Assembly (NCBI RefSeq): GCF_011074885.1
Contig: NC_054690.1
Location: 2,919,001 to 2,983,000 of the forward strand
Direction: 5' to 3'
Origin: Brettanomyces bruxellensis
Taxonomy: Eukaryota; Ascomycota; Pichiomycetes; Pichiales; Pichiaceae
Length of the DNA stretch: 64,000 bases
A program made the translations under genes and the position numbers. Below the pieces are notes generated by a model. That model ran no database searches, had not been told where the DNA came from, and was given only the letters and a program-made list of their open reading frames with translations. Shown piece by piece: positions 30,743 through 41,528 of the stretch; position 1 is the stretch's first letter, and each line of letters begins with the position of its first letter.

Positions 30743-33322
30743 CTAGTTTTCGATGACTCCCCGTCGTGGAGAATCATCCACTCTTGTTGGCGTTACCACA
30801 CGTCTTTCAGGTGATCTACGTTGATTAAAATTCACCAACTGTGCCGATGAAGACGAAGATGAAGGGAAATGTGAGGAAGAAGTGGTTGTCGAGGATGACG
30901 AATTAACACCCGTTGAACTAGAGGAGTATGTACCGATTCCTGTACTGTCAGAATTGGTAGTGGCAGTATGATCACCATCTTTAACATCATTTGAACCTTG
31001 ACTTGATGTAGAAGTTAAGAGTTCTATGTTGGAAGAAGGATCAGATACGCTATAATATGCACTTTCAGAATAGCTTTGTTGTGTAGTAGATGGTGTTAAC
31101 GGCGATGATGTGTTTACGCTAGCCCCGGCACCGTTTTCCTCACTGTCGGGGTTGCTTGAGCTCACACCTGTACTACGAGCGATGCTTTTCACCCGACTAT
31201 TTCTGTAACTCGTTATAAGATTTGTGTTGCTGAGATTATTACCATTCAAATCAGGAGAAGTTCCAGGTTGCAAAATGAGATTCATTTGAGATCGTCGTTG
31301 CAGGTTCGGATCATCAACAACATTCATTGTCAATAAATCATTTGTTGTAACAGTTGCAAGAGAATTCAATGAATCTCTTGGTCTCCAATTTGCTTTTCCA
31401 GAAGTTCTTCTCCACGAATTGACAATATCCGAACCATGACTCTTAATCTTAGCTTGTCCAAAGCTGCCACTGCCTTGCTTATTGCTACCAGAACCGCCTG
31501 CGTTAGAGCGTGATTTGATTATGGTACCAGACATCGATGTGTTAAGATTTTTCCCACTTGCATCAACGTTTGTCATCGAAGATGAAGTAGAACCATTAGA
31601 TCCACTATCCATCTTCTCTGTATTATCATTTGTTGTCTTTTGGCCGGATGTATCCGGAGAGCTAAGAGTAGCATTACTTTCATTATCTCCACCAACAGGT
31701 CCTCCCGCATTACCATTCGGAGTGTTCGACACAGTCATGACATCTTTTTCTGCATCATTATCTTTATAATGCCTGCGCTTCCAACAACAGTAAAATATTC
31801 CAGCAGCGATGATTATAGCCAAAATAGGGAGTGAGACACCTAAACCAATTGCCAACTTTCTATTCACATCGGAAGAATGACTTGTGTGTGCTACAGATGT
31901 GGCAGAAGGTTTTGAAGACGTCGCAGTGGGAGCAGAACTGGAGCTCAGTGTACCTGTGGTACTCGATGATGTGCTGGAGGAAGATACTGTTCCAACACCA
32001 ATGATATCAAAGTACCTAGTTTCAGTTAAATCGTTCATCTGCCCTTTTAAAGCAACTTGTGTAGACTTAAATTTATCAGGCACCCAACCGTTAAATGTGT
32101 TGTTATCTGTGTGAAATTCTAACCAATCCGATGTTGAATCCGATCCAACAACAGCTTTATTATAATAATAAACTGACTTAGCCTTCTCTGTACTATTCGA
32201 TTCTGAATATGAAGCCGTCAACTTAGTGTAGCCGGGACTCTGTATGGTACTGTTGGAAATAGTATAATTAAAGAATGTGCCCCTGGTTGCATTAACATTG
32301 GGTAAGGTTTTAATAGTAAATACCTTGTTCGCAATTTCAACTTCAAACGATATGAATACATTGTCACCATACACATCAGTTACTGTGACATTCATTGAAG
32401 TCGTAGAGTCCGCATTTTTGGGCACATTACCAACTAAAGTGTTATTGTCCACAACTGAAACCCATTCCGGTCCATCGTTAAGCTGAACCGAAGATACATT
32501 TGAGGTATTTATTTGAGTACCGTCAAGATAAACTGAGTCTAGAGGAATTTTTTCGCTGAAGTTCTTTCCTGCGGTGGAATTAATCAACAACGTACTGTTA
32601 TTCTCATAGACCAAATAGTGTCCACCTACAATAAGGTGAAAATTACCGTAGGCGGCCGAATAGCCTGCATAATCGGTCGCTATTAGAGAAATATCGAACT
32701 CTTGACTTGGGGCATTCACCGAATTAATTGCCGGGGCGACACCAGAAAAAGTCAAATTGGTTTCATCAAATGTGCACCATATAGGAAGGGATGTTTTGTT
32801 AGAAGATCTACCATAATAGGCAACAATAGTACTGTTATTAGAATTAAAAGTATCTTTGGAAAAGCTGACCATAAACTTTTCCTGTGATTTCAAGACAAAC
32901 CCATCATAACCATTAGTGTTTCCTGATTCTGCAAGCTGCTGGTACAGATATTCTTCAGATTTAAGCCGCGGCCCAATTTTATCTGAAACAATAATATCAC
33001 ATTGCTCAGAAGTAGAACTTTGAGAATCATCTGTACCAGCAAGCGTGAAACTCACATTCTGAGCATTGTCTGGAGTACCAGAAAATGTTAAAGTTGAAGG
33101 ATCGAAGGACAACCAAGACGGTAGACCGCTTGCAGAATAAACCACGTTACCACTGTCTGACCTGAAAGTCTCTGAACTCAACTCAAACGTATATGGTTCA
33201 CCAACACGAGCAACATCTGGTAATTGCTGATCAAAAGGTAATGCTATGATAGTTTCAGCTGATGTAAGCAATAATTGACTGAATGACAAGAAAGACAGCA
33301 AAATACCTAAAAACATTTTCAT
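30743..33322 (-). CDS. AXL2: Axial bud-site landmark protein Axl2
   Basis: 859 residues. A type I plasma-membrane glycoprotein that marks the bud neck for axial budding with Bud3/Bud4 and septins. It has a cleavable signal peptide (residues 1-22, ILLSFLSFSQLLLTSA), then repeated cadherin-like (CADG) domains: LPSWLSFDPSTLTFSGTP (about 68-85) and LPIWCTFDETNLTFSGVAP (about 178-196) show the repeat consensus. Many N-glycosylation sequons and a Ser/Thr-rich stem follow. The single transmembrane segment (LAIGLGVSLPILAIIIAAGI) is near 488-511, followed by a CCWKRRH stop-transfer. The long cytoplasmic tail (about 350 residues) is Ser/Asn-rich with RSPERR-type basic sites. Confidence 0.92.
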   Translation of the reverse strand: MKMFLGILLSFLSFSQLLLTSAETIIALPFDQQLPDVARVGEPYTFELSSETFRSDSGNVVYSASGLPSWLSFDPSTLTFSGTPDNAQNVSFTLAGTDDSQSSTSEQCDIIVSDKIGPRLKSEEYLYQQLAESGNTNGYDGFVLKSQEKFMVSFSKDTFNSNNSTIVAYYGRSSNKTSLPIWCTFDETNLTFSGVAPAINSVNAPSQEFDISLIATDYAGYSAAYGNFHLIVGGHYLVYENNSTLLINSTAGKNFSEKIPLDSVYLDGTQINTSNVSSVQLNDGPEWVSVVDNNTLVGNVPKNADSTTSMNVTVTDVYGDNVFISFEVEIANKVFTIKTLPNVNATRGTFFNYTISNSTIQSPGYTKLTASYSESNSTEKAKSVYYYNKAVVGSDSTSDWLEFHTDNNTFNGWVPDKFKSTQVALKGQMNDLTETRYFDIIGVGTVSSSSTSSSTTGTLSSSSAPTATSSKPSATSVAHTSHSSDVNRKLAIGLGVSLPILAIIIAAGIFYCCWKRRHYKDNDAEKDVMTVSNTPNGNAGGPVGGDNESNATLSSPDTSGQKTTNDNTEKMDSGSNGSTSSSMTNVDASGKNLNTSMSGTIIKSRSNAGGSGSNKQGSGSFGQAKIKSHGSDIVNSWRRTSGKANWRPRDSLNSLATVTTNDLLTMNVVDDPNLQRRSQMNLILQPGTSPDLNGNNLSNTNLITSYRNSRVKSIARSTGVSSSNPDSEENGAGASVNTSSPLTPSTTQQSYSESAYYSVSDPSSNIELLTSTSSQGSNDVKDGDHTATTNSDSTGIGTYSSSSTGVNSSSSTTTSSSHFPSSSSSSAQLVNFNQRRSPERRVVTPTRVDDSPRRGVIEN

Positions 33323-34387
33323 TATGTTTCAAGGTAAGTGAACAATTATCTTCTGTAATAGGGCTCAAATTAGAGCTGAACTACTTTCCACTGTCTGCTA
33401 GAGCACGCCAAATATCCTTTTTAGTAACCTGAATAATAAATGGCGACGCCTAACTCTTTTTTCCCCAAGCTTGATATATTGGTTAATGCTTGCAATAAAA
33501 TGTATCTAGCAGCAAGTCTAGTCTGCAATTCGTAATTAAAAGTTGGGAAATGTATGCGAGATCAAGAGGAGGGAAAAGAAAGATGATGTAAATCTTTTGA
33601 TAAAAGAAGTGTATGATCAACCAATTCATAACATGAACGTGAAGTTACCAAAACTTCAGATCAGGTAAATTAATGAGATTAAAGGGGTCAGGAATTCAAA
33701 ATTAAAGAAATAATTAATTATTCTTTCGGAAAACGAAAAGGGATATACACGAAAATGGATATTAATAAAACGAAAGGAGATGATCGTCAAGTGATGCGGG
33801 ATGATGCAAGTAATGGCTTCCTCGTCATTATGGTTCATTCGAGCAAGCAAAAACAGTATAGACGGAATTAGAAGGGGCAAATAAAAATGCATTTTGGTTA
33901 TTGAGTATGTGAATTTTCCCCCGAAAAGGAATTATTTCAACAAGAGACGGAGAAGAAGTGGATGAAAAACGACACTGCACAATAAAATTCAATTGTTCGT
34001 GAAATTTTTATGTGTAAAATTTTTTATAATTTCACGCGAATTGAAAAGCGCGTTTCACTTATATTTTCGAACTAGGACTTCTTTATTCAATACTGAAAAT
34101 TACACTGTAAAAGGTGATGAGAACGCCCTATATATGATCCTGTAAGATAGTTTATGCTTTAAGTAGAAAGAAAAGTCATTAAGAGAGTGTGAGTGGTTTA
34201 CAATTCAATTTTTTAGTGATTCATGAGTATGTCAAGCAGGGAAGAAAAACGCGGAGGAAATAACCATTGTTTGTTTGTTACTCATAAAAAAATAAAGGGA
34301 CATAAACGTAACCAATTTGATGGAAAAGTGACAATCAAACGCGTAATGGTTAGGCACAACTTAACGTGTGTTTCATTTATTGCATTA

Positions 34388-34410
34388 AATAATAATAATA
34401 ATAATAATAA
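34388..34410 (+). repeat. (AAT)n microsatellite, about 7.7 units
   Basis: Uninterrupted AAT trinucleotide run in intergenic DNA. It creates an Asn stretch in a short overlapping frame, which I do not believe is coding. Confidence 0.85.
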
Positions 34411-35232
34411 GTGGAAAAAGAAGGTGAATCTGTATACAAGAAAGTTCATTTAGAAGCATAGGAAAAATGGGAGAAATTATTTTACCTTTTATTTTGTAGA
34501 AATATGTTTCCAAGCTTTTATATTATTCCATTTGGTCTTTCCGCATTGCAATTTTTAGTTATGCGTTTCAACCCGACAGACAGTGTACTAAGTAAAAAAA
34601 AAGATGCGTTGCTAGTTGCAATCCTTAAAAGGTACGGGAAGCAATGCTCTAAAGTTAATCACACTCCTTTATCTAAAATTTTTAATCGTGTCGTGTCCAG
34701 CCCCTTAATTACTAAAACTTATAGAGGCAAAATGAAAGAATAAGAGGTACCTAATAGTGAGGCAGGCTTTCTGGTGTAAAGTTGTGCTTTTAAGTAATCT
34801 AAGGCGTATTGAAACAGCTTTACTAAATAAAAGTGAATTGTTATTGTTACTGTTACTTTTATTTAGCACAATTTGGCAGTCACGTCGAACGACGTCAGAC
34901 GTTGATGACCTTCGCTCACTTGCAAGAAGATTGGAGCCCAATTTATTCTCACTTCAAATATTCGGGCGGAAAATTTTTGTTAGCAGGGAGCGGATTTCTG
35001 AGCTTCTGGAATGCTCGTTAAGGAAGAGAAAATTCTTCAGCCGTCTGCGAAGGATTTTTGGGCGAAAGCATATTTACACACGGCGAAAATAACGGGGGTC
35101 CGTTAATTTGACATGTTTTTTATGTCACTATTTTCGATTATGGAAATTATTTGAACCCCCCTATAAAATTTCGATGTCAAATTCAAATGCCGTGGAAACG
35201 TTAATTATTCATAACAGTTTTTAATAGAGGAG

Positions 35233-35241
35233 CCACAGTTT
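35233..35241 (-). promoter_or_regulatory. Met31/Met32 motif 1 (AAACTGTGG, minus strand)
   Basis: CCACAGTTT on the plus strand is the reverse complement of AAACTGTGG, the site bound by S. cerevisiae Met31/Met32. It lies about 400 bp upstream of the MUP-type permease. Confidence 0.5.
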
Positions 35242-35468
35242 GTTATACCTGATGAACATTGTTTTCAGGACAAAGAAATATACCGGCTTTTGTAACAAAA
35301 TTTTAAGTCCTCGACTTTCCACCGGAAAAGCAACGGAAAGCAACAAGCATAGTCTTCAAGTTGAGCCCACACAGCAGCCATTTGCATTTACCTCTCGTGT
35401 AAATTAGCATATTTAGGGATAAAATTCACACGTATACAATGGATATCAAAAATGCTTTCTGTCACCAA

Positions 35469-35477
35469 AAACTGTGG
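35469..35477 (+). promoter_or_regulatory. Met31/Met32 motif 2 (AAACTGTGG)
   Basis: Second exact 9-base match, about 165 bp before the permease ATG and in opposite orientation to the first. Two exact copies in one promoter are unlikely by chance and fit control by methionine/sulfur supply. Confidence 0.55.
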
Positions 35478-35641
35478 ATACTTTTTTTCAACTTAATTCA
35501 ACTTCGAAGCATATATATTGACAGTTCTACGACGATATTTTCATTAGCCACCAGTTCCTTTAGGAAGAGGAAAAACATGTAAAAGCAGAAGAAGCAAAAA
35601 TTTAAAAGCACACTGTTCGGTGTACACTTTCAGGTAGCATT

Positions 35642-37423
35642 ATGTTGTCGTTTCTTAAGGGTACAAAAGACTTTTTTAAAGTAGTAATTTTGGGTATCGA
35701 TGATTCAGGAGAAGTGAATGAGAAAGAACTTCAGGATTATGGTGACACAGAGCAGATTAATGACGGTGCTCCAGTTGAAAATAAATCACCTCTTGGTTAT
35801 AATGTGAGTAATTTGACCGCATGCTATTTAATCATTCAGGGTGTTATTGGTACAGGTATATTTGCCACTCCAGCAACAATTTTGAAGTCGGTTGGATCCG
35901 TTGGTGCCAGTTATCTTTTTTGGAGTGTGGGTTTTGTTGTAAATCTTTTCATTGTTTTCATGTATGTTGAATATGTTACTTACTTCCGAAGAAGATCTGG
36001 AGCTCAAGTTGCTTACTTAGAGCAAGCCTATCCTAAGCCAAAATTTATGATTCCTGTTCTCTATGCTGCTGTTTCAGTGACACTTTCATACATTACATCC
36101 TCAGCCGCATCTTTTGCTCAGTACGTTTTTGAGGGGGCTAATTATAATGCAACAGCTTGGCAGGAAAGAGGGCTTTCTGTTCTTCCACTTTTCCTTGCTG
36201 CAATATTTACCATATTGAGTACTAAATGGAGTCTTCGTCTTAACAATTTGATTGGATGGTGCAAGGTGTGCTTTGTGCTTTTTATATCTTTCTCGGGATT
36301 CGCCGCTCTTGCCGGATCCACAAAAGCTCCGAAAAATCATGAGATTTTTAAGAATGCTTGGAAAGGAACAACCACTGATGGAAACAGCATTAGTAACGCT
36401 ATTTTAAAAGTTGTGTTTTCATTCGGGGGAACACCGTATGCATTCACCGTTGTTGCAGAAACACATCCAAAGAATACAATCAGAACATACAAGTACTTTG
36501 TTCCATTTACCTTGTTCCTCATTTTTATCATGTATATTCTTTGTGTTACCGCATATTATGCTGGAATTGGAAACTTCAAAGAGATCACTGACAGTGGAAA
36601 TTTGGTTGCCGCTGTTTATTTCAGGAAAATTTTTAAAACGCAAGCATCTGTTCGTGCAATGTGCGCATTCGTGGCACTTTCCTCTTTTGGCCATATGTTA
36701 ACAGCATTTATCGCACACTCAAGAATTCTTAGAGAGTGTGGACGACAGGGTGTACTTCCATATCCAAATCTTTGGACAAGTGTCAAGCCATTTGGAACCC
36801 CAATATTACCTATTGTAGTGACATTATGTGTCAACTTGATTGTGTTGTTAGCCCCACCACCAGGAGATGCTTACAACTTTATTGTGGACTTGGGATCATA
36901 TGCTGATTACATTTTTAATGTTTTGTTATCATTTGGTCTCTTTAGAATTAGAATGCAAAGAAAAAGACGTGGCCTTGGATACAGAGAGTTCCATATTCCA
37001 ACCCCTCTACTTATAATAGTTTTACTTTGGTCCCTCTTTGTCATTGCCATGGCCTTTGTTCCACCTAAGGGTACCTTAATAGGAAGTGACGTTTCCTTCT
37101 TCTATGCCACATATCCAATTACAACATTCGGTATATTTGGTTTGTGTATTTGCTATTATATTGTGTGGGCTTGGGTTCTTCCTCACATTGGAAAGTACAA
37201 ACGAAGAGTTGTTTCATATGAACTTTCTAACGGAGAAAAGGGACATAGAGTGGTTAAGGTCTCTTTTAAAGATATTGAAGCTTGGGACAAACAGCATGGA
37301 CCTCAAAAGGATTCTTTAGTGGCAAGTGGATTTGATGATGAGCCAGAGGGAAGTTTAGAGACTACCGTGTGTAATGTTTCAGAAGGGAGTATCAAAGAAA
37401 AAGAAGCATCATTGACAAAATAA
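35642..37423 (+). CDS. MUP1: High-affinity methionine permease, MUP1/MUP3 type
   Basis: 593 residues, about 12 transmembrane segments, LAT-type APC transporter. The first segment QGVIGTGIFATPATILKSVG (about residues 67-86) matches Mup1's RVIGTGIFATPSTILKxxG block, where the unwound helix holds substrate. Further likeness runs through the third to sixth segments (WSLRLNNLIGWCKV..., then FAALAGSTKAPK). The cytosolic N-terminus (about 52 residues) has lysines near KNKSP-like sequence, expected for ubiquitin-dependent endocytosis in Mup1. Two Met31/32 motifs in its promoter support methionine as substrate. It could be the Mup3-like low-affinity paralogue. The next gene is a second, different amino-acid permease. 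Confidence 0.8.
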   Translation: MLSFLKGTKDFFKVVILGIDDSGEVNEKELQDYGDTEQINDGAPVENKSPLGYNVSNLTACYLIIQGVIGTGIFATPATILKSVGSVGASYLFWSVGFVVNLFIVFMYVEYVTYFRRRSGAQVAYLEQAYPKPKFMIPVLYAAVSVTLSYITSSAASFAQYVFEGANYNATAWQERGLSVLPLFLAAIFTILSTKWSLRLNNLIGWCKVCFVLFISFSGFAALAGSTKAPKNHEIFKNAWKGTTTDGNSISNAILKVVFSFGGTPYAFTVVAETHPKNTIRTYKYFVPFTLFLIFIMYILCVTAYYAGIGNFKEITDSGNLVAAVYFRKIFKTQASVRAMCAFVALSSFGHMLTAFIAHSRILRECGRQGVLPYPNLWTSVKPFGTPILPIVVTLCVNLIVLLAPPPGDAYNFIVDLGSYADYIFNVLLSFGLFRIRMQRKRRGLGYREFHIPTPLLIIVLLWSLFVIAMAFVPPKGTLIGSDVSFFYATYPITTFGIFGLCICYYIVWAWVLPHIGKYKRRVVSYELSNGEKGHRVVKVSFKDIEAWDKQHGPQKDSLVASGFDDEPEGSLETTVCNVSEGSIKEKEASLTK

Positions 37424-38847
37424 AAGTCCATACAATCCATATATAATTAATTTAATCATTCTCCAATTAAAAAAGTTACTTCATTAATTTAAAACACTAA
37501 GTTGTAGTCCCGTCTGTAATCAAGTTTAAAGTATTACTAGAAATGACTTCAAAACTCTCTGTTCACGTCAGCTGTATTGTTCATCCTATTTGGCGCAATT
37601 AATTATTCTTTCCACATCCTTTTGACCATAAGACATACTGAAACAATATGTTTAAAAAGCAATAAATACATCATAGTAAAAGCACTGTAACAATCATCTT
37701 ATTATATCTTCAACATAATTTAATACTGGATGTACCTTAAACTTTTTTAGTACGGAGACACTATATATGCCTATATTTTTATAATCCATTGGGATTTCAG
37801 AATGGAAAGTAGGATTGTAATACATAAAAGATTCACCTAAGATCAAAGTTATTGGATGTACCGTTGTGTTCTAAGAAATAGTGATCCTAAATTGCTATAA
37901 ATTCTTCCGAGGCACTGAATGAATCGTGTGCATTGAATGAAACTAAAAAAAAAAAGCGATGAAGCAACAAAAAAAAATAGTACCAACCTGCTTCAATTGG
38001 AACTCATTTGATCCTTATTGATTAACGAAATTGAGGAGAAGTCTGTTCGATAACGAGGCTGTGCAATATCACAGCATTGACAAATATAAAATTGATATCT
38101 ACGGTCTTGATTTTAATTATCAGACACTAAATGCTTCATAATGATTACTTTTAGCTTTAAATCTCATATCATAAAGAAAAGAAAATAATAATGTAACTAA
38201 CGATTAAAATGTGCCGTTAAAAAGAATAAAAAAATACATATAAAACAGTATAGAATAAAACTTTGATGTTTTAGTATCCTAAAACGTCAATAATTCCGAC
38301 CAAATTGATGGTATTCTTTATCGTCCATTACCCTAAAATTTTTTGGCACCCCTCCACAGATGAGTTTTTTTCCTATCCGAAGAAAAAAAAATTACATCAA
38401 CTTTTGACTGCTTTACTATCCGGGGCGCTAAAATTGTGATAGTTGAATTAGATCGTACGGCAAACAATTTTTTTTTGTCCTATCACAGAGAAATGGTCGG
38501 AAATATTAAACAATTGTGGATATTACCATATCTTCCTTTTTTTTTCTTGTTTCGACTAGATCAACTCTAACTAATTAGCTATGCACTACCGAGCATTCTC
38601 AAAATTTCTTCCACATAAATAAGGTGTAGTAGCGGCTAATTGTTTAGTATAATCGCTTATCACTAACCGATAAGCTGTGCTATACATCTTGAGTTCTGAA
38701 AAATATATTTTAAATGGAGTATTAATATATAAATATGAATATTGTACAAAAGACTTCTAGTATGACCATAAGTACCTTTTGCGAACGCATGAACTTGTCG
38801 AGTGCTTGTCTCAGTAGGACTTACAACCTTAAAAAAAATTTATCAAT
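37424..38847. promoter_or_regulatory. 1.4-kb region between the two permease genes
   Basis: No reading frame of note. It holds the upstream permease 3' flank and the long promoter of the next permease, including a GATA inverted pair (listed separately) and several poly-A/T tracts (for example 37946-37956 and 38383-38390). Confidence 0.5.
38655..38675. promoter_or_regulatory. Inverted GATAAG pair (GATA-factor site)
   Basis: GCTTATC (38655-38661) and GATAAGC (38669-38675) form perfect 7-bp arms around a 7-bp spacer, about 175 bp before the permease start. Paired GATAAG is the classic nitrogen-catabolite-repression UAS bound by Gln3/Gat1 in yeasts. The function is inferred. Confidence 0.55.
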
Positions 38848-40650
38848 ATGGCAAAAGGCTTTAATGCGTTAAAAACATTTAAGGATGTGTTTATTCCAGT
38901 TCCTCCTGTTAGAGCTATTGGTACCGCAGAGAAATCGATTGATTTTTCTGAGTCAGAAGCTGTTGGATCAGCGAGAACCGGAAGTGGTGAGAAGGATGAT
39001 TTGAGTGAAAAGGGCAAGGATGGCGTCTATACCGTGACGGAAGCCAATGCTGAGGATATTGATAAAGAGGCCGCCCAATATTCACAGGGACATACACACA
39101 GACTACTTACGAACCGGCAGCTTCAGTTGATTGCTTTGAGTGGTACTCTTGGTGTGGGTATGTTTCAGAACACTTCCAAGGTGCTTGCAAATGTCGGACC
39201 TTTATCATTATTGCTTGGTTGTATATTTTGGTCCTTACAGGTTTTAATCGTCAATGTTTCATGCGGTGAAATGGTGGTTTACCTTCCAATCCCTTCACCA
39301 TTTATAAGTCTTGCAGAGAGATGTGTCGATGAGGCTTTTGGCTTCATGGCTGGTTGGAACTTCTGGGTGCTTCAAGGTTCATTAATACCATTTGAAATGA
39401 CCCTTTTCAATAGTTTGATTCATTATTGGAGAGATGATTTTTCGCCAGCAATTCCATTTGTGCTTGAGTTGGTGCTATATTTCTTTATCAACTTAAGTAA
39501 TGTCAAGTATTACGGTGAAGCAGAATTTTGGCTTGGTATAGGAAAAATTCTCCTTGCAATGGGAATGATGTGCTTCGTCTTTGTTACAATGTTGGGTGGT
39601 AATCCTCTTCATGACCGGTATGGATTTAGATATTGGAGTACACCAATGGTTGAATACATTGGTACTGGTGCCAATGGTCGCTTCCAAGGGTTCCTTGATG
39701 CAGTATTCTGCTACGTTTTCCTTATTGCTGGCCCAGAATATATTAGTTACTGCAGTTGTGAAGTGAAAAATCCAAGAGCCGTCCTTCCAAATGCTTTCAA
39801 GTCTGTGTTCTATCGTATTATGATTTTCTTTGTTGGTTGTGCGCTAGCCACCGGAATTTGCGTTAAGTATGATGATAAGACACTTTTGGATGCTATTAAT
39901 AATGGAGCAGAAGGAGCAGGAATTTGTGCATTCACTGTTGCAATGAAGAACTTAAAAATTTCAGTTCTTCCAGATATCGTTAATGTTGTGCTTTTGCTCA
40001 CCTCCTTTTCGGGTGGAAATTCCTTTACATATTGTACTTCCCGTACGTTGTACGGCATGGCATTAGATGGAAAGGCCCCAAAAATATTTGCTCACTGTAA
40101 CAGATTTGGTGTTCCAATTTATTCTGTGCTTGTTGCCCTTTGTTGGGGATGCTTATCTTTTCTACAGCTTGGTGAAGGCGCAAGTGTTGTTTTGGATTGG
40201 ATTATAAACTTGGTTACTGCATCTCAAATTTTAAATTACATGGTTATTTTGGCAACATATATCAAGTTTTATAAGTGTGTCAAAGCCCAGGGTATAGATC
40301 GGGAAAGTTTTCTTTTCAAGGGATGGTGTCAACCATACTTAGCTTGGGTAGGATTGTTTATTATTACGTGCACACTTGGTGCTCAGGGATACTATGTGTT
40401 TTTGCCAGATTCATGGAGCACGTCAAGTTTCTTATTTTCCTACGTCATGGTGTTTGTGGATATAATTCTTTACATCGGATGGAAGTTAGTTAAAAAAACC
40501 AAGATCATCAAACCTAAGGATGCGGACCTTGTTACAGGCATGGCTGAAGTCAATGCCCATGAAAGATACTTGGAAAGCATCGGCGAACTCCATCCAATGA
40601 AGAGAAAGGGTTGGAAGGGGAAAATTGTGAATTTGTTCTTTGGGTATTGA
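38848..40650 (+). CDS. Amino-acid permease, yeast amino-acid transporter (YAT) family
   Basis: 600 residues with a roughly 85-residue cytosolic N-terminus and about 12 membrane segments. The first segment LIALSGTLGVGMFQNTSKVL (about residues 95-114) stands where YAT members have LIALGGAIGTGLFxGxG; the usual GTG is GVG here. The second segment keeps the CGEMVVYLPIPSPF block (family: LGEMxxxxPVSGSF). The conserved AGPEYISYCSCEVKNPRAVLP (about 293-313 region, family GxExxxxxAGExxNPRKxxP) is clear. It could be an Agp2-like, Gap1-like or more specialised carrier; substrate cannot be read from sequence. An inverted GATAAG pair upstream suggests nitrogen regulation. Confidence 0.88.
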   Translation: MAKGFNALKTFKDVFIPVPPVRAIGTAEKSIDFSESEAVGSARTGSGEKDDLSEKGKDGVYTVTEANAEDIDKEAAQYSQGHTHRLLTNRQLQLIALSGTLGVGMFQNTSKVLANVGPLSLLLGCIFWSLQVLIVNVSCGEMVVYLPIPSPFISLAERCVDEAFGFMAGWNFWVLQGSLIPFEMTLFNSLIHYWRDDFSPAIPFVLELVLYFFINLSNVKYYGEAEFWLGIGKILLAMGMMCFVFVTMLGGNPLHDRYGFRYWSTPMVEYIGTGANGRFQGFLDAVFCYVFLIAGPEYISYCSCEVKNPRAVLPNAFKSVFYRIMIFFVGCALATGICVKYDDKTLLDAINNGAEGAGICAFTVAMKNLKISVLPDIVNVVLLLTSFSGGNSFTYCTSRTLYGMALDGKAPKIFAHCNRFGVPIYSVLVALCWGCLSFLQLGEGASVVLDWIINLVTASQILNYMVILATYIKFYKCVKAQGIDRESFLFKGWCQPYLAWVGLFIITCTLGAQGYYVFLPDSWSTSSFLFSYVMVFVDIILYIGWKLVKKTKIIKPKDADLVTGMAEVNAHERYLESIGELHPMKRKGWKGKIVNLFFGY

Positions 40651-41068
40651 ACCCATCATTATGCTGGTCGCTATGTCCATTTTGTTTTTAATTTTTCATT
40701 TCTTTTCTATTGTCTGCGTTTCCTCTAACTTCAAATTGTGTCATTCGTGCTTTCACTTTTATAGGTCATAATTAATAGCATGTAACTATAATGTATTCTA
40801 AATATTAGATACATGAAACATTATTTACAAAGGTCGGTTTTGACAAAAAAAAAAGATAGTAGTGACTTGATGGGACAATCTTGATTTGCCAAAACATATT
40901 TCGTCTTAAGTATGGTAATTAAAATTAAAATAGGAAAATGTCTTCGAAGTCCAGGAAAGGGGAGGAAAAATAAAAATAAAAATGGTATCACAAAAATGCG
41001 TATGTACATTTCTGTTACAACGATGTCTGCATGGTGTCACTTCAATACAATAAGCTCTTAAGCATAAT
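40651..41068. other. Intergenic between the YAT permease and MDM35
   Basis: 418 bp, AT-rich, tandem genes. Poly-A run at 40846-40854. No specific site recognised. Confidence 0.45.
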
Positions 41069-41359
41069 ATGGGTAATATAATGTCAACATCATTTGCTCC
41101 GGAGTGTACGGAATTAAAGCATAAATATGATAGCTGTTTTAACAGTTGGTACTCGGAAAAATTTCTTAAAGGCAAAGGCCTTCATAACGAATGTGAGGAT
41201 TTTTGGCAAGACTATAAGAAGTGCATTGAAGTACACATGAAAAAACAGGGAATAGAACATCTACTTGATGATGCCAGGAAAGAGGCTCCGTTCGAGAATG
41301 GTGGAACTCCTAAAGGGAAACCGACGCAACTTTCAGCAAAGGACAGTAAGGCAAGATAG
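41069..41359 (+). CDS. MDM35: Mdm35, intermembrane-space twin-CX9C chaperone
   Basis: 96 residues. Mdm35 binds and stabilises Ups1/Ups2 in the mitochondrial intermembrane space, allowing phosphatidic acid and phosphatidylserine transfer between membranes. The twin CX9C motifs are exact: [11 protein letters not shown] and [11 protein letters not shown] (about residues 13-23 and 43-53). The opening [17 protein letters not shown] and the SEKFLKGKG and EAPFENGG blocks match S. cerevisiae Mdm35 closely. The gene is convergent with RRT14 with 169 bp between stops. Confidence 0.96.
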   Translation: MGNIMSTSFAPECTELKHKYDSCFNSWYSEKFLKGKGLHNECEDFWQDYKKCIEVHMKKQGIEHLLDDARKEAPFENGGTPKGKPTQLSAKDSKAR

Positions 41360-41528
41360 TCATATATGCTTGGACAAACACATTTAGAGATATAAACCAT
41401 CATAAATCAAAAATTGTATATACACAAACATTGAATATCCTCTTTTCTGAGGGTATTTCAAGAGTCAATGAATATAACCACAAAATTGCAATTATTCTAT
41501 TAAATTTATAAATCATAGAAAGACAGAA

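Larger units (their letters stand above)
33323..35641. promoter_or_regulatory. 2.3-kb divergent region, AXL2 / methionine permease
   Basis: No credible gene. The frame at 34223-34453 (76 codons) contains an Asn run from an AAT microsatellite, and the frame near 34757-35092 opens with GTG. The right third carries two Met31/32 motifs (listed separately) and a TCACGTC half E-box near 34878. Such long upstream regions are common for strongly regulated permease and bud-site genes. Confidence 0.45.

Noticed and set aside
34223..35092. Short frames in the AXL2/permease interval (34223-34453, 34504-34743, 34757-35092)
   Set aside because: One includes a microsatellite-derived Asn run and another lacks an ATG; all are short and composition-poor, and the region contains promoter motifs.
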